Below are positions 22,481 through 33,267 of a stretch of DNA of 64,000 nucleotides, piece by piece. The DNA is from Ferrovibrio sp. (GTDB lineage: Bacteria > Pseudomonadota > Alphaproteobacteria > Ferrovibrionales > Ferrovibrionaceae), in assembly GCF_025869515.1 (NCBI RefSeq), contig NZ_JAOZVR010000051.1:1-64000 (forward strand), read 5' to 3'. Under the pieces are notes generated by a model that searched no databases, was not told where the DNA came from, and was given only the letters and a program-made list of their open reading frames with translations. The stretch's first letter is position 1. Each line of letters begins with the position of its first letter. The position numbers and the translations under genes were made by a program.

Positions 22481-22508
22481 GTATCGTGTTTTTATATCGA
22501 CCCGATAC
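22481..22508. promoter_or_regulatory. Inverted repeat between marR-type gene and rpoH
   Basis: GTATCG (22481-22486) and CGATAC (22503-22508) are perfect inverted arms around a 16-base AT-rich centre in the divergent promoter region. It is a possible operator for the MarR protein or another regulator of rpoH. Confidence 0.4.
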
Positions 22509-22597
22509 AAATTAGCCCCTTCGCCTGACCCTGTACTCGGCTCCAGTGCAAGCAACCTAGTGCAGACAAGGGCGAAAGTCGATGGAGGACCTACAAA

Positions 22598-23524
22598 ATG
22601 GCCATCGCATCCGCCCCCCGGACTCTCGACAGCGCCGACCGGCGCTACCTGTCCACCGTCATGACCAAGGCCATGCTGACGGAAGAAGAAGAATTAAAGC
22701 TGGCCCGCGGCTGGCGCGTTGACGGAGATCAAAAGGCCATGCAGAAGCTGGTCACAGCCTATCTGCGCCTGGTGGTCGCCACCTCGACCCGCTTCCGCAA
22801 TTACGGCCTGCCGATGCCCGACCTGATCCAGGAAGGCAATATCGGCCTGATGCTGGCGGTCAACCGCTTCGACCCCGAGCGCGGCGTGCGCTTTTCCACC
22901 TATGCGTCCTGGTGGATCCGCTCGTCGATCCAGGAATATGTGCTGCGCAACTGGTCGATCGTGCGCTCCGGCACTTCGGCCGGCCAGAAGGCGCTGTTTT
23001 TCAACCTGCGCTGGCTGCGCGCCAAGCTGGAACGGGCCGGCGGCGGCACGCTGACGCTGGACAATGCCACCCGCGACGAAATTGCCACGGCGCTCAAGGT
23101 GTCGCCGAATGACGTGACCAACATGGCCCAGCGCCTGTCGGCCCGCGACCATTCGCTGAACGAGACGGTCGGCGGCGAGGAGGGCGGCGACGCCTTCCAG
23201 GATTTCCTGGTCGATCCCGGCCCGAATCCCGAGGAAATCGTCACCACCAAGATGGATGGCGGCCAGCGCCACGTCTGGCTGACGGAATCGCTGCAGGAGC
23301 TCAGCGCGCGCGAGCAGATGATCATCGTCGAGCGCATGCTCACCGATGACAAGGCGACCCTGGAAGAGCTGGGCGGCAAGCTCGGCGTCACCAAGGAACG
23401 CGTGCGCCAGATCGAGACCAAGGCCTTCCGCAAGCTGCAGAATGCCGTGCACCGCAAGGCCAAGCAGGCCGGCGAAAAGCTGGCCCCGATGCTGGACGAC
23501 ATGAGCCACATGGCCCCGGCGTGA
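22598..23524 (+). CDS. rpoH: RNA polymerase sigma factor RpoH (sigma-32 family)
   Basis: A 308-residue sigma factor. Region 2 has LIQEGNIGLMLAVNRFDPE and FSTYASWWIRSSIQEYVLRN, and the RpoH box reads QKALFFNLRWLR. Region 4 ends with LGVTKERVRQIETKAFRKLQ. It directs heat-shock and related stress genes. Alphaproteobacteria often carry two rpoH genes, and one (RpoHII) serves the singlet-oxygen response; which type this is cannot be decided here, and I find no TGATCC-N16-CGTA promoter before it. AUGGAGG-like sequence (TGGAGG) lies 12 bases upstream of the ATG. Confidence 0.93.
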   Translation: MAIASAPRTLDSADRRYLSTVMTKAMLTEEEELKLARGWRVDGDQKAMQKLVTAYLRLVVATSTRFRNYGLPMPDLIQEGNIGLMLAVNRFDPERGVRFSTYASWWIRSSIQEYVLRNWSIVRSGTSAGQKALFFNLRWLRAKLERAGGGTLTLDNATRDEIATALKVSPNDVTNMAQRLSARDHSLNETVGGEEGGDAFQDFLVDPGPNPEEIVTTKMDGGQRHVWLTESLQELSAREQMIIVERMLTDDKATLEELGGKLGVTKERVRQIETKAFRKLQNAVHRKAKQAGEKLAPMLDDMSHMAPA

Positions 23525-23566
23525 TCCTGGCCTGAAGCCGGGCTGACGAAAGCCTTCCAAGTCTTT

Positions 23567-23598
23567 GCAGGCGTGGCCGGAATATCGGTCACGCCTGC
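23567..23598 (+). terminator. Strong inverted repeat after rpoH
   Basis: GCAGGCGTG (23567-23575) pairs with CACGCCTGC (23590-23598), with additional inner pairs. No T-run follows, so it may act as a 3'-end stabiliser or factor-dependent stop for the rpoH transcript. The tRNA-Asp promoter starts directly after it. Confidence 0.5.
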
Positions 23599-23627
23599 TT
23601 GACATCGGGGGTGGTGAAGGGTAAACC
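23599..23627 (+). promoter_or_regulatory. Sigma-70 promoter of tRNA-Asp
   Basis: A perfect TTGACA (23599-23604) and TAAACC (23622-23627) are 17 bases apart and end 12 bases before the tRNA 5' end. Confidence 0.75.
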
Positions 23628-23639
23628 GCCTGCCGCCGC

Positions 23640-23716
<77 letters not shown>

Positions 23717-23807
23717 TTTCCCCGCCGGCACCTTTTCTCAAAATCCGTCCTGCATGACCGCCCCGCCGGGCGGGCCGAATCCGCGTCTTCGTACACGGAT
23801 CGATTCG

Positions 23808-23880
23808 CCCGCAAGTCCTGCCGCGAGTGATTCTCAAAAAGCTGAAAACCGGTTTTTCGCCGGCCACTTGCGGGTTTTTT
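23808..23880 (+). terminator. Terminator between tRNA-Asp and the nuo operon
   Basis: CCCGCAAGT (23808-23816) pairs with ACTTGCGGG (23866-23874), followed by six T. The loop of about 50 bases contains an inner CCGG/CCGG hairpin. Confidence 0.6.
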
Positions 23881-23896
23881 AGCTCACGGGCGCGTG

Positions 23897-23925
23897 TTGC
23901 GGCGCGGCACGGAACCGGCTAGAAC
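23897..23925 (+). promoter_or_regulatory. Candidate nuo operon promoter
   Basis: TTGCGG (23897-23902) and TAGAAC (23920-23925) are 17 bases apart, about 57 bases before the nuoA ATG and just after the preceding terminator. Confidence 0.55.
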
Positions 23926-23982
23926 AACCCGGAACTCGGGCAGGGTGGGACCAGCCCGGGCAGACCGTTTGTTCGGAGGGGA

Positions 23983-24354
23983 ATGACCGTGGACGCCCTG
24001 CTGCGGGAATATCTGCCGATCCTGCTTTTCCTTGGCCTGGCCATCGCGCTGGCCGTGATTCTGGCCCTGCTGCCCTTCGTGGCAGCCAAGCGCGCGCCGG
24101 ACCCCGAGAAGAATTCCACTTACGAGTGCGGCTTTGAGCCCTTCGGCGATTCCCGCAAGCAGTTTGATGTGCGGTTCTACCTCGTCGCCATCCTCTTCAT
24201 CATCTTCGACCTGGAAGTGGCCTTCCTGTTCCCCTGGGCGATCAGCCTGGGCGAGATCGGCGTCTACGGCTTCTGGTCGATGATGATCTTCCTCGGCATC
24301 CTCACCATCGGCTTCATTTACGAGTGGAAGAAGGGGGCTCTGGAGTGGGAATGA
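23983..24354 (+). CDS. nuoA: NADH-quinone oxidoreductase subunit A
   Basis: A 123-residue subunit of the proton-pumping membrane arm of complex I, with three transmembrane helices. The conserved YECGFEPFG loop near residues 47-55 carries the cysteine that reports the active/deactive state in mitochondria, and [20 protein letters not shown] follows. GGAGGGG lies just before the ATG. It opens the nuoA-N operon and overlaps nuoB by 4 bases. Confidence 0.97.
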   Translation: MTVDALLREYLPILLFLGLAIALAVILALLPFVAAKRAPDPEKNSTYECGFEPFGDSRKQFDVRFYLVAILFIIFDLEVAFLFPWAISLGEIGVYGFWSMMIFLGILTIGFIYEWKKGALEWE

Positions 24355-24920
24355 GCAACGCCATGCAGACTGCCGCCTCACAGAATACCGCCCCGGCCGA
24401 AACCGCTCTCAAGCTGGGTTCGGACCAGGACGGCTTCTACAAGGACCTGTCCGACGAACTGGCCGACAAGGGCGTGGTGATTTCCACCCTCGACAAGCTG
24501 GCCAACTGGGCCCGCAGCGGCTCGATGTGGCCGATGACCTTCGGCCTGGCCTGCTGCGGCGTCGAGATGATCCACGCCTATATGGCGCGTTACGATCTCG
24601 ACCGTTTCGGAGCGATGCCGCGGGCCTCGCCCCGCCAGTCCGATGTGATGATCGTCGCCGGCACGCTGACCAACAAGATGGCGCCGGCCCTGCGCAAGCT
24701 GTACGACCAGATGGCCGAGCCGCGCTACGTCATCTCGATGGGCAGCTGCGCCAATGGCGGCGGCTATTATCACTATTCCTATTCGGTGGTGCGCGGCTGC
24801 GACCGCATCGTGCCGGTCGACATCTACGTCCCCGGTTGCCCGCCGACCGCCGAGGCGCTGGTCTACGGCCTTCTGCAGTTGCAGAAGAAGATCTGGCGCA
24901 CCGGCACGATTGCCCGCTGA
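24351..24920 (+). CDS. nuoB: NADH-quinone oxidoreductase subunit B
   Basis: A 189-residue peripheral-arm subunit that holds the [4Fe-4S] cluster N2 and hands electrons to quinone. Cluster ligands are the adjacent cysteines in GLACCGVEM, the cysteine in [19 protein letters not shown] and that in [10 protein letters not shown]. The ATG at 24351 overlaps the nuoA stop (ATGA) and has GGAG upstream; the frame is open further upstream but inside nuoA. Confidence 0.97.
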   Translation: MSNAMQTAASQNTAPAETALKLGSDQDGFYKDLSDELADKGVVISTLDKLANWARSGSMWPMTFGLACCGVEMIHAYMARYDLDRFGAMPRASPRQSDVMIVAGTLTNKMAPALRKLYDQMAEPRYVISMGSCANGGGYYHYSYSVVRGCDRIVPVDIYVPGCPPTAEALVYGLLQLQKKIWRTGTIAR

Positions 24921-24930
24921 GGGACGCGAC

Positions 24931-25569
24931 ATGACCGACAGCAAGGCGATCTTGCATGAACAGGAACAGGCGCTGCGCGACCTGGCCGACCATCTCGCCG
25001 CCGGTCTCGGCGCCGACCTGCTCGACAGCCGCATCACGCTGGGCGAGCTGACCATCCAGGTGCCGGCCGAGCGCATCGTCAAGGTGCTGACCTTCCTGCG
25101 CGACGACGGCAACTGCCAGTTCACCGAGCTGGTCGATCTCACCGGGCTGGACTGGCCCGAGCGCGCCAGGCGTTTCGATGTCGTCTACCATCTGCTCAGC
25201 ATGAAGCTGAACCAGCGCATCCGCATCAAGGCGCAGACCGATGAAGAGACGCCGGTGCCGTCGGCGGTCGGCGTCTATGCCGCCGCCAACTGGTTCGAAC
25301 GCGAGACCTGGGACATGTATGGCGTGATGTTCTCCGGCCATCCGGACCTGCGCCGCATCCTGTCGGATTACGGTTTCGAAGGGCATCCGCTGCGCAAGGA
25401 TTTCCCGCTCACCGGCTATGTCGAAGTGCGTTACGACGAATCCCAGAAGCGCGTGGTCTACGAGCCCGTGCAACTGACCCAGGAATTCCGCCGCTTCGAT
25501 TTCATGAGCCCGTGGGAAGGCGCGAAATACGTGCTGCCGGGCGACGAAAAGGCCGAGGGGCAGAAGTAA
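24931..25569 (+). CDS. nuoC: NADH-quinone oxidoreductase subunit C
   Basis: A 212-residue 30-kDa subunit of the peripheral arm that supports the quinone site with NuoD. Conserved segments are [16 protein letters not shown], the [20 protein letters not shown] region and [21 protein letters not shown] lies about 10 bases before the ATG. It is separate from nuoD, as in mitochondria-type operons and unlike the E. coli nuoCD fusion. Confidence 0.97.
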   Translation: MTDSKAILHEQEQALRDLADHLAAGLGADLLDSRITLGELTIQVPAERIVKVLTFLRDDGNCQFTELVDLTGLDWPERARRFDVVYHLLSMKLNQRIRIKAQTDEETPVPSAVGVYAAANWFERETWDMYGVMFSGHPDLRRILSDYGFEGHPLRKDFPLTGYVEVRYDESQKRVVYEPVQLTQEFRRFDFMSPWEGAKYVLPGDEKAEGQK

Positions 25570-25570
25570 C

Positions 25571-26749
25571 ATGGCCGAAGTCACAATCGCCAACTACATG
25601 GTCAATTTCGGGCCGCAGCATCCGGCGGCCCACGGCGTGCTGCGCCTGGTGATGGAACTCGACGGCGAGATCGTCGAACGCTGCGATCCGCATATCGGCC
25701 TGCTGCATCGCGGCACCGAGAAGCTGATCGAGCACAAGACCTATCTGCAGGCGGTGCCGTATTTCGACCGCCTCGATTATGTCGCGCCGATGAACCAGGA
25801 GCATGCCTTCGCGCTCGCCACCGAGCGGCTGCTCGGCCTGGAAGTGCCGGCGCGCGGCCAGGCAGTACGCGTGCTGTTCGCCGAGATCGGCCGTCTGCTC
25901 AACCACCTGCTGAACGTGACCACGCATGCCCTCGACTGCGGCGCCATGACGCCGGCGCTCTGGGGCTTCGAGGAACGCGAGAAGCTGATGGAATTCTACG
26001 AGGGCGTTTCCGGCGCCCGCATGCATGCGGCCTATTTCCGGCCCGGCGGCGTGCACCAGGACATGCCCAGGGGCATGGACGAGGAGATCGTCAAATACCT
26101 GCCGCGCATGCTGAAGGTGATCGACGATATCGAAGGCCTGCTGACCGAGAACCGCATCTATCGCCAGCGCAATGTCGATATCGGCGTGATCAGCGCCAAG
26201 GATGCGATGGACTGGAGCTTCTCCGGCGTCATGCTGCGCGGTTCGGGTGTCGCCTGGGACCTGCGCAAGTCGCAGCCCTATGACGGCTACGAGAAATACG
26301 ATTTCGACATTCCGGTGGGCAAGAACGGCGATTGTTTCGACCGTTACCTCTGCCGCATCGAGGAGATGCGCCAGAGCGCCAAGATCATCGAGCAGGTGGT
26401 CGCCAGCATGCCGACCGGGCCGATTGCCTCCGACGACCGCAAGGTGGTGCCGCCCAAGCGCGGCGAGATGAAGAAGTCGATGGAAGCGCTGATCCATCAC
26501 TTCAAGCTCTACACCGAAGGTTATCACGTGCCCGAGGGCGAGACCTATGCCGCCGTCGAGGCGCCGAAGGGCGAGTTCGGCGTGTATCTGGTGTCGGACG
26601 GTTCGAACAAGCCATATCGCTGCCGCATCCGCGCCCCGGGCTTCCCGCATCTGCAGGCCACCGACTTCCTGTCGAAGGGTTACATGCTGGCCGATGCCGT
26701 CTCCATCGTCGGCAACATGGATATCGTGTTCGGAGAGATCGACCGATGA
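25571..26749 (+). CDS. nuoD: NADH-quinone oxidoreductase subunit D
   Basis: A 392-residue 49-kDa subunit that forms the quinone pocket with NuoB. The N-terminal [20 protein letters not shown] loop holds the quinone-binding histidine, and [12 protein letters not shown] and [16 protein letters not shown] are further family signatures; the C-terminus is [11 protein letters not shown]. It starts one base after the nuoC stop and overlaps nuoE by 4 bases. Confidence 0.97.
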   Translation: MAEVTIANYMVNFGPQHPAAHGVLRLVMELDGEIVERCDPHIGLLHRGTEKLIEHKTYLQAVPYFDRLDYVAPMNQEHAFALATERLLGLEVPARGQAVRVLFAEIGRLLNHLLNVTTHALDCGAMTPALWGFEEREKLMEFYEGVSGARMHAAYFRPGGVHQDMPRGMDEEIVKYLPRMLKVIDDIEGLLTENRIYRQRNVDIGVISAKDAMDWSFSGVMLRGSGVAWDLRKSQPYDGYEKYDFDIPVGKNGDCFDRYLCRIEEMRQSAKIIEQVVASMPTGPIASDDRKVVPPKRGEMKKSMEALIHHFKLYTEGYHVPEGETYAAVEAPKGEFGVYLVSDGSNKPYRCRIRAPGFPHLQATDFLSKGYMLADAVSIVGNMDIVFGEIDR

Positions 26750-27384
26750 GTGGCGTCCATATCGCACCGCCCGAGCAGCAGCCGGCCAGCTTCGCCTTCA
26801 CGGCGGAAAATCTGGAACTGGCGAAGCAGCATATCGCCAAGTATCCGGCCGGCCGCCAGCAGAGCGCGGTGATGCCGCTGCTGGATATCGCGCAGCGCCA
26901 GCATGACAACTGGGTGCCGCAGGCTGCCATCAGGTACATCGCCGAGATGCTCGGCATGGCGACGATCCGCGTGCTGGAAGTCGCCAGCTTCTACACGATG
27001 TACAACCTCGCGCCGGTGGGTAAGCATTTCGTGCAGGTCTGCACCACCACGCCGTGCTGGCTTGCCGGTTCGGACAAGGTGCTGAGCGCCTGCAAGAAGC
27101 ATCTCGGCATCAATCCGGGCGAGACGACGCCCGATGGCCAGTTCACCGTGATCGAGGTGGAATGCCTCGGCGCCTGCGTGAACGCGCCGATGCTGCAGTA
27201 TGGCGACGACTTCTACGAAGACCTGACCGAGGAAAGCACCGGTAAGGTTCTCGAGGCGCTGAAGCGTGGCGAGCGGCCGAAGCCCGGCCCGCAGAGCGGC
27301 CGCCTTTCGTCGGAGCCGCTTGGCGGCGCCACCACCCTGACCACCTTCAACCCCGCCGGTAATGCCGGCGGCGGTGACGACTGA
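26746..27384 (+). CDS. nuoE: NADH-quinone oxidoreductase subunit E
   Basis: A 212-residue 24-kDa subunit with the [2Fe-2S] cluster N1a, whose ligands are seen in [10 protein letters not shown] and [10 protein letters not shown]. The ATG at 26746 overlaps the nuoD stop (ATGA); the frame is open further upstream inside nuoD. It has a C-terminal extension of about 45 residues rich in Pro, Gly and Thr, as in other alphaproteobacteria. Confidence 0.96.
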   Translation: MSGVHIAPPEQQPASFAFTAENLELAKQHIAKYPAGRQQSAVMPLLDIAQRQHDNWVPQAAIRYIAEMLGMATIRVLEVASFYTMYNLAPVGKHFVQVCTTTPCWLAGSDKVLSACKKHLGINPGETTPDGQFTVIEVECLGACVNAPMLQYGDDFYEDLTEESTGKVLEALKRGERPKPGPQSGRLSSEPLGGATTLTTFNPAGNAGGGDD

Positions 27385-27398
27385 GGCGGAGCCGGATC

Positions 27399-28697
27399 AT
27401 GCTTCAGGACAAAGACCGCATTTTCACCAATCTCTACGGCCAGCAGTCGTGGCGCCTTGAGGCTGCCCGCAAGCGTGGCGACTGGGATAATACCAAGGCA
27501 CTGCTCGACAAGGGCCAGGACTGGATCATCGAGGAGATGAAGAAGTCCGGCCTGCGCGGTCGTGGCGGCGCCGGTTTCCCGACCGGCCTGAAATGGTCGT
27601 TCATGCCCAAGCAGTCGGACGGCCGTCCGAGCTATCTCGTCGTCAATGCCGACGAGGGCGAGCCCGGCACCTGCAAGGACCGCGACATGATGCGGCACGA
27701 CCCGCACAAGCTGGTCGAGGGCTGCCTGGTGGCCGGCTTCGCCATGCGCGCGGTCGCAGCCTATATCTACATCCGCGGTGAATTCTATCGCGAAGCCGAA
27801 AACCTGCAGGGCGCCATCGACGAGGCCTATGCGGCCGGCCTGATCGGCAAGAATGCCTGCGGTTCGGGTTATGACTTCGACGTCTTCGTGCATCGCGGCG
27901 CCGGCGCCTATATCTGCGGCGAGGAAACCGCGCTGATCGAAAGCCTGGAAGGCAAGAAGGGCCAGCCGCGCCTGAAGCCGCCGTTCCCGGCCAATATGGG
28001 CGTCTGGGGCTGCCCGACCACGGTGAACAACGTCGAGAGCATCGCGGTGGCGCCGACCATCCTGCGCCGCGGCGGCGAGTGGTTCGCCGGCATCGGCCGC
28101 CCGAACAACACCGGCACCAAGGTGTTCTGCATTTCCGGCCATGTGAACAAGCCGTGCAATGTCGAAGAAGAGATGGGCATTCCGCTCAAGGAACTGATCG
28201 AGAAGCATGCCGGCGGCGTGCGCGGCGGCTGGGATAACCTGCTGGCGATCATTCCGGGCGGTTCCTCGGTGCCGCTGCTGCCCAAGACGATCTGCGACGA
28301 CGTGCTGATGGATTTCGACTCACTTCGCGCGCAGCGTTCGGGCCTCGGCACCGCGGCCGTGATCGTGATGGACAAGTCGACCGACGTGGTGCGCGCCATC
28401 GCGCGGCTTTCCAAATTCTACAAGCATGAATCCTGCGGCCAGTGCACGCCGTGCCGCGAAGGCACCGGCTGGATGTGGCGCGTGATGGAGCGGCTGGTGC
28501 AGGGTCGCGCCGAAAAGCGCGAAATCGACATGCTGCTCGAAGTCACCACGCAGGTGGAAGGCCACACGATCTGCGCGCTCGGCGATGCCGCGGCGTGGCC
28601 GATCCAGGGCCTGATCCGGCATTTCCGCGGCGAGATCGAACGCCGCATCGACGCATATCACACGGGCGCGCCGGTTCTGCCGGCGGCAGCCGAGTGA
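27399..28697 (+). CDS. nuoF: NADH-quinone oxidoreductase subunit F
   Basis: A 432-residue 51-kDa subunit, the NADH entry point. The FMN site is [14 protein letters not shown], the NADH site includes [13 protein letters not shown] and [16 protein letters not shown], and the [4Fe-4S] cluster N3 is bound by [14 protein letters not shown] and a later cysteine in HTICALGD. It lies 14 bases after nuoE in the operon. Confidence 0.97.
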   Translation: MLQDKDRIFTNLYGQQSWRLEAARKRGDWDNTKALLDKGQDWIIEEMKKSGLRGRGGAGFPTGLKWSFMPKQSDGRPSYLVVNADEGEPGTCKDRDMMRHDPHKLVEGCLVAGFAMRAVAAYIYIRGEFYREAENLQGAIDEAYAAGLIGKNACGSGYDFDVFVHRGAGAYICGEETALIESLEGKKGQPRLKPPFPANMGVWGCPTTVNNVESIAVAPTILRRGGEWFAGIGRPNNTGTKVFCISGHVNKPCNVEEEMGIPLKELIEKHAGGVRGGWDNLLAIIPGGSSVPLLPKTICDDVLMDFDSLRAQRSGLGTAAVIVMDKSTDVVRAIARLSKFYKHESCGQCTPCREGTGWMWRVMERLVQGRAEKREIDMLLEVTTQVEGHTICALGDAAAWPIQGLIRHFRGEIERRIDAYHTGAPVLPAAAE

Positions 28698-28725
28698 CAC
28701 GGCAGTAGGCGGGGAAGGGTAAGCA

Positions 28726-30792
28726 ATGCCCACGTTGACCATCGACGGCATCCAGGTAACGGTCGAGCCCGGCACCACCGTGCTGCAGGCCTGCGAGTTG
28801 GCCGGCAAGGAAATCCCGCGCTTCTGCTACCACGAGCGCCTCACCATCGCCGGCAACTGCCGCATGTGCCTGGTCGAGCAGGAGAAGGCGCCGAAGCCGA
28901 TCGCCTCCTGCGCCATGCCGGCCGCCGACAACATGGTGATCAAGACCGACACGCCGCTGGTCAAGAAGGCCCGCGAAGGCGTGATGGAATTCCTGCTGAT
29001 CAACCATCCGCTCGACTGCCCGATCTGCGACCAGGGCGGCGAGTGCGACCTGCAGGACCAGTCGATGGGCTACGGCAAGGGCGCTTCGCGTTACGACGAA
29101 AACAAGCGCGCCGTGAACGACAAGTATATGGGTCCGCTGGTCGCCACCACGATGACCCGCTGCATCCACTGCACCCGCTGCGTGCGTTTCGCGCAGGAAG
29201 TGGCCGGCGTGCCGGAACTCGGCGCCATCGGCCGCGGCGAGGACATGCAGATCACCACCTATCTCGAGCAGGCGATGACGTCGGAGCTGTCCGGCAACGT
29301 GATCGATCTCTGCCCGGTCGGCGCGCTCACCTCCAAACCCTATGCCTTCACCGCGCGGAGCTGGGAACTGCGCAAGACCGAGACCATCGATGCGATGGAC
29401 GCGGTCGGCGCCAACATTCGTGTGGACGTGCGCGGTCGCGAAGTGATGCGCGTGCTGCCGCGCGTGAACGAGGACGTCAACGAGGAATGGCTGTCGGACA
29501 AGAGCCGCTTCGCCTATGACGGCCTGCGCGCCCGCCGCCTGGACCGCCCCTATGTGCGCAAGGCCGGCAAGCTGCAGGAAGCCACCTGGCCGGAAGCCTT
29601 CGCCGCCGTCGCCGGCGCGTTCAAGGGCCTGCAGGGCAGCCAGATCGCGGCCATTGCCGGCGATCTTGCCTGCGCCGAGAGCATGACGGCGCTGAAGGAT
29701 TTGATGGAGAAGCTGGGGTCGCCCAATCTCGACTGCCGGCAGGACGGCGCGAAGATCGATGCGTCGACCCGCGCCGGTTACATCTTCAACAGCGGCATCG
29801 CCGGCATTGAAGAGGCCGATGCCATCCTGATCGTCGGCAGCAACCCGCGCCGCGAAGCCGCCCTGATCAACGCCCGCATCCGCAAGCGTTCGCTCACCGG
29901 CAAGGTGAAGATCGCGCTGATCGGCAATGAGCAGCCGGTCCTGACTTACAAATACGACTATCTCGGTGCCGGCGCCGCCACGCTGAAGGACATCGCCGAG
30001 GGCCGTCATGCCTTCGCCGAAGTGCTGAAGACCGCGCAGAAGCCGGTGCTGATCCTGGGGCAGGGCGCGCTTGCCCGCGCCGACGGCGCCGCCGTGCTGG
30101 CGCTGGCGAAGCAGGCCGCCGACGGCCTCGGCCTCGTGAAAGACGGCTGGAACGGCTTCAACATGCTGCACACCGCCGCCGCCCGCGTCGGTGGGCTCGA
30201 TCTCGGCTTTGTTCCGGGCCAGGGCGGCAAGGACGTGACCGGTATCCTGGCCGCTGCGCAGTCGGGCGAGATCAAGGCCGTGTATCTGCTCGGTGCCGAC
30301 GAGATCGACATGAGCAAGCTCGGTTCGGCCTTCGTGATCTACCAGGGCAGCCATGGCGATGCCGGCGCGAAGCGCGCCGATGTGATCCTGCCGGGCGCCG
30401 CCTATGTCGAGAAGGACGCCACCTGGGTGAATACCGAGGGGCGGGTTCAGTTGGGACGTCGCGCTGCAGCTCCCCCGGGCGATGCCCGCGAGGACTGGTC
30501 GATCATCCGCGCGCTGTCCGAGCCGCTCGGCCATAAGCTGCCCTACGACAATCTCGGCATGCTGCGCCGTCGTATGCTGCAGCTGGCACCGCATTTTGCC
30601 GCCGTCGACAAACTGACGCCGGCCGCCTGGGGTGCGTTTGGCACCGCCGGCACCGTCACCGACGCGCCGTTCGTTTCGGCGGTGGCCGATTTCTATCTGA
30701 CCAATCCGATTGCGCGCGCCTCGGCCACCATGGCCGAATGCTCCGCCATCGCGCGCGGCATCACGCAGCCGAAGACGGGTACCCATGACTGA
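28726..30792 (+). CDS. nuoG: NADH-quinone oxidoreductase subunit G
   Basis: A 688-residue 75-kDa subunit. The N-terminal ferredoxin-like domain binds N1b ([2Fe-2S]; [18 protein letters not shown]). The N5 and N4 clusters are bound by the His/Cys motif around [15 protein letters not shown] and by [10 protein letters not shown] with [12 protein letters not shown]. The rest is a degenerate molybdopterin-oxidoreductase domain. The length matches the mitochondrial NDUFS1 type. It overlaps nuoH by 8 bases. Confidence 0.96.
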   Translation: MPTLTIDGIQVTVEPGTTVLQACELAGKEIPRFCYHERLTIAGNCRMCLVEQEKAPKPIASCAMPAADNMVIKTDTPLVKKAREGVMEFLLINHPLDCPICDQGGECDLQDQSMGYGKGASRYDENKRAVNDKYMGPLVATTMTRCIHCTRCVRFAQEVAGVPELGAIGRGEDMQITTYLEQAMTSELSGNVIDLCPVGALTSKPYAFTARSWELRKTETIDAMDAVGANIRVDVRGREVMRVLPRVNEDVNEEWLSDKSRFAYDGLRARRLDRPYVRKAGKLQEATWPEAFAAVAGAFKGLQGSQIAAIAGDLACAESMTALKDLMEKLGSPNLDCRQDGAKIDASTRAGYIFNSGIAGIEEADAILIVGSNPRREAALINARIRKRSLTGKVKIALIGNEQPVLTYKYDYLGAGAATLKDIAEGRHAFAEVLKTAQKPVLILGQGALARADGAAVLALAKQAADGLGLVKDGWNGFNMLHTAAARVGGLDLGFVPGQGGKDVTGILAAAQSGEIKAVYLLGADEIDMSKLGSAFVIYQGSHGDAGAKRADVILPGAAYVEKDATWVNTEGRVQLGRRAAAPPGDAREDWSIIRALSEPLGHKLPYDNLGMLRRRMLQLAPHFAAVDKLTPAAWGAFGTAGTVTDAPFVSAVADFYLTNPIARASATMAECSAIARGITQPKTGTHD

Positions 30793-31816
30793 GTCGCTCT
30801 GGCAAACACTCTGGACCGGCTACGTCTTTCCGGGCGGCCTGATCCTTGTCCATATCCTGATGCTGACGGTGCCGCTGCTGATCGCGGTGGCCTATCTTAC
30901 GCTGATGGAACGCAAGGTGCTGGCGGCGATGTCGCTACGCATGGGCCCCAACGTGGTCGGGCCTTTCGGCCTGCTGCAGCCGTTTGCCGATGCGGCCAAG
31001 CTGATCTTCAAGGAAACCATCATCCCGTCCGGCGCGAACAAGTTCCTGTTCATCGCCGCGCCCTGCATCACCTTCATCCTGGCCCTGATCGCCTGGGCGG
31101 TGATCCCGGTGGGCGAGGGGCTGGTGATCGCCAATATCAATGTCGGCGTGCTGTATCTCTTCGCGATCTCCTCGCTCGGCGTCTACGGCATCATCATCGC
31201 CGGCTGGTCGTCGAATTCGCGCTACGCTTTTCTCGGTGCGCTGCGCTCCTCGGCACAGATGGTGTCCTACGAAGTCTCGATGGGCTTTGTCATCATCAGC
31301 GTGCTGCTCTGCGTCGGCTCGCTGAATCTCAGCGCCATCGTGCAGGCGCAGAAGACGGTGTGGTTCGCCATTCCGCTGTTCCCGATGTTCATCGTCTTCT
31401 TCATCTCGGCGCTGGCCGAGACCAACCGGCATCCTTTCGATCTGCCGGAAGCGGAAGCCGAACTGGTTGCTGGTTACCAGGTCGAATATTCGTCGATGGC
31501 CTTTGCGCTGTTCTTCCTCGGCGAATACGCCAACATGATCCTGATGTCGGGCATGACGACGATCCTGTTCCTCGGCGGCTGGCTGCCGCCCTTCGACATT
31601 GCGCCGTTCAACTGGATTCCGGGCATTGTCTGGTTCTGCCTGAAGATCTTCGTGCTGCTGTTCGTCTTCATCTGGGTGCGTGCCACCGTGCCGCGCTATC
31701 GCTACGACCAGCTGATGCGTCTGGGCTGGAAGGTGTTCCTGCCGTTCTCTCTGTTCTGGGTGGTGTTGACCGCGGGCGTGCTTCTCGCCTTCGATCTGCT
31801 GCCGAAAGGGGTCTAA
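30785..31816 (+). CDS. nuoH: NADH-quinone oxidoreductase subunit H
   Basis: A 343-residue membrane subunit with about eight helices that joins the quinone site to the pump. Signatures are [17 protein letters not shown] and [19 protein letters not shown], the latter being the conserved acidic loop near the quinone channel. The ATG at 30785 lies inside the end of nuoG; the frame is open further upstream only within nuoG. Confidence 0.97.
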   Translation: MTESLWQTLWTGYVFPGGLILVHILMLTVPLLIAVAYLTLMERKVLAAMSLRMGPNVVGPFGLLQPFADAAKLIFKETIIPSGANKFLFIAAPCITFILALIAWAVIPVGEGLVIANINVGVLYLFAISSLGVYGIIIAGWSSNSRYAFLGALRSSAQMVSYEVSMGFVIISVLLCVGSLNLSAIVQAQKTVWFAIPLFPMFIVFFISALAETNRHPFDLPEAEAELVAGYQVEYSSMAFALFFLGEYANMILMSGMTTILFLGGWLPPFDIAPFNWIPGIVWFCLKIFVLLFVFIWVRATVPRYRYDQLMRLGWKVFLPFSLFWVVLTAGVLLAFDLLPKGV

Positions 31817-31819
31817 GCC

Positions 31820-32308
31820 ATGGCTTTGCTCGATCGCGGCGCCCGTTCGATCTTCCTGTGGGAACTGGTCAAGGGCCTCAGCCTGACCTTCTCCTACATG
31901 TTCAAGCCGCGCGCCACCGTGAACTATCCCTATGAAAAGGGCCCGCTCGGCCCGCGCTTCCGCGGCGAGCATGCGCTGCGCCGTTATGCCAACGGCGAGG
32001 AACGCTGCATCGCCTGCAAACTGTGCGAGGCGATCTGCCCGGCCCAGGCCATCACCATCGAGGCCGAACCGCGCGATGACGGCTCGCGCCGCACCACGCG
32101 CTACGACATCGACATGACCAAATGCATCTATTGCGGCTTCTGCCAGGAAGCCTGCCCGGTCGATGCCATCGTCGAGGGGCCGAATTTCGAATTCGCCACC
32201 GAGACGCGTGAAGAGCTGTTCTACGACAAGGACAAGCTGCTCGCGAATGGCGAACGCTGGGAATACGAGATTTCGCGGAACATCGCCGCGGACGCGCCGT
32301 ACCGTTGA
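31820..32308 (+). CDS. nuoI: NADH-quinone oxidoreductase subunit I
   Basis: A 162-residue ferredoxin-like subunit carrying the two [4Fe-4S] clusters N6a and N6b, bound by [16 protein letters not shown] and [16 protein letters not shown]. The N-terminus matches the 23-kDa mitochondrial type ([16 protein letters not shown]). It starts 3 bases after nuoH. Confidence 0.97.
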   Translation: MALLDRGARSIFLWELVKGLSLTFSYMFKPRATVNYPYEKGPLGPRFRGEHALRRYANGEERCIACKLCEAICPAQAITIEAEPRDDGSRRTTRYDIDMTKCIYCGFCQEACPVDAIVEGPNFEFATETREELFYDKDKLLANGERWEYEISRNIAADAPYR

Positions 32309-32334
32309 GCGCGCCGCAGGCGAGGGGGTAGACG

Positions 32335-32949
32335 ATGATTATCCAGGCTTTGGCCTTCTATCTGTTCGCAGCCATCACCGTGGCCTCCGGCTTCATGGTG
32401 ATCGCGTCGCGCAACCCGGTGCACAGCGTGCTGTTCCTGATCCTGGCATTCTTCAATGCGGCCGGGCTGTTCGTGCTGATGGGCGCCGAATTCCTCGGCA
32501 TGATCCTGGTGATCGTCTATGTCGGCGCCGTGGCGGTGCTGTTCCTCTTCGTGGTGATGATGCTCGACATCAACTTCGTCGAACTGCGCCAGGGCTTCCT
32601 GCAATACCTGCCGATCGGCGGCCTGATCGGTTTCATCCTGCTGGTCGAACTGGCGCTGGTGCTGGGCGGCTGGGTGATTACTCCGGCGGCCAGGAGCGCC
32701 GGTACCGATCCGATCCCGGCGCTGGACCAGGTGACCAACACCCATGCGCTCGGCGCGGTGATCTACACGAAATACATCTACCTGTTCCAGGGTGCCGGCC
32801 TGATCCTGCTGGTCGCCATGATCGGCGCCATCGTGCTCACCCTGCGCTCGCGTCCCGGCGTGAAGCGCCAGAGCATCTCCGAGCAGGTCAACCGCCCGCG
32901 CGGCGACGCCGTGGCGGTCCGCAAGGTCGAGCCGAGGAAGGGAATCTGA
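32335..32949 (+). CDS. nuoJ: NADH-quinone oxidoreductase subunit J
   Basis: A 204-residue membrane subunit with five predicted helices. The conserved helix [25 protein letters not shown] contains the pi-bulge region near residues 58-80 (written here as two parts: [15 protein letters not shown] and [10 protein letters not shown]). It is 26 bases after nuoI and 2 bases before nuoK. Confidence 0.96.
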   Translation: MIIQALAFYLFAAITVASGFMVIASRNPVHSVLFLILAFFNAAGLFVLMGAEFLGMILVIVYVGAVAVLFLFVVMMLDINFVELRQGFLQYLPIGGLIGFILLVELALVLGGWVITPAARSAGTDPIPALDQVTNTHALGAVIYTKYIYLFQGAGLILLVAMIGAIVLTLRSRPGVKRQSISEQVNRPRGDAVAVRKVEPRKGI

Positions 32950-32951
32950 CC

Positions 32952-33260
32952 ATGACCATCGGCCTCGGACATTATCTCACGGTCGCCGCGATCCTGTTCA
33001 CGCTCGGCATCCTCGGCATCTTCCTGAACCGCAAGAACGTGATCGTCATCCTGATGTCGGTCGAGCTGATGCTGCTCGCCGTCAACCTGAACCTGGTGGC
33101 ATTTTCCACCCACCTGAACGATCTGGTCGGCCAGGTCTTCGCCCTGTTCGTGCTGACGGTTGCCGCCGGCGAGGCGGCGATCGGCCTGGCGATCCTGGTG
33201 GTCTATTTCCGCAACCGCGGCACCATCGCGGTTGAAGACATCAATATGATGAAGGGCTGA
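32952..33260 (+). CDS. nuoK: NADH-quinone oxidoreductase subunit K
   Basis: A 102-residue subunit with three transmembrane helices. The two conserved membrane glutamates of the proton path are in [19 protein letters not shown] and [17 protein letters not shown]. It begins 2 bases after the nuoJ stop and ends 7 bases before nuoL. Confidence 0.97.
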   Translation: MTIGLGHYLTVAAILFTLGILGIFLNRKNVIVILMSVELMLLAVNLNLVAFSTHLNDLVGQVFALFVLTVAAGEAAIGLAILVVYFRNRGTIAVEDINMMKG

Positions 33261-33267
33261 GGCGGCG

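Noticed and set aside
28543-30786. 747-codon minus-strand open frame opposite nuoG
   Set aside because: It is the antisense shadow of nuoG inside a solid operon.
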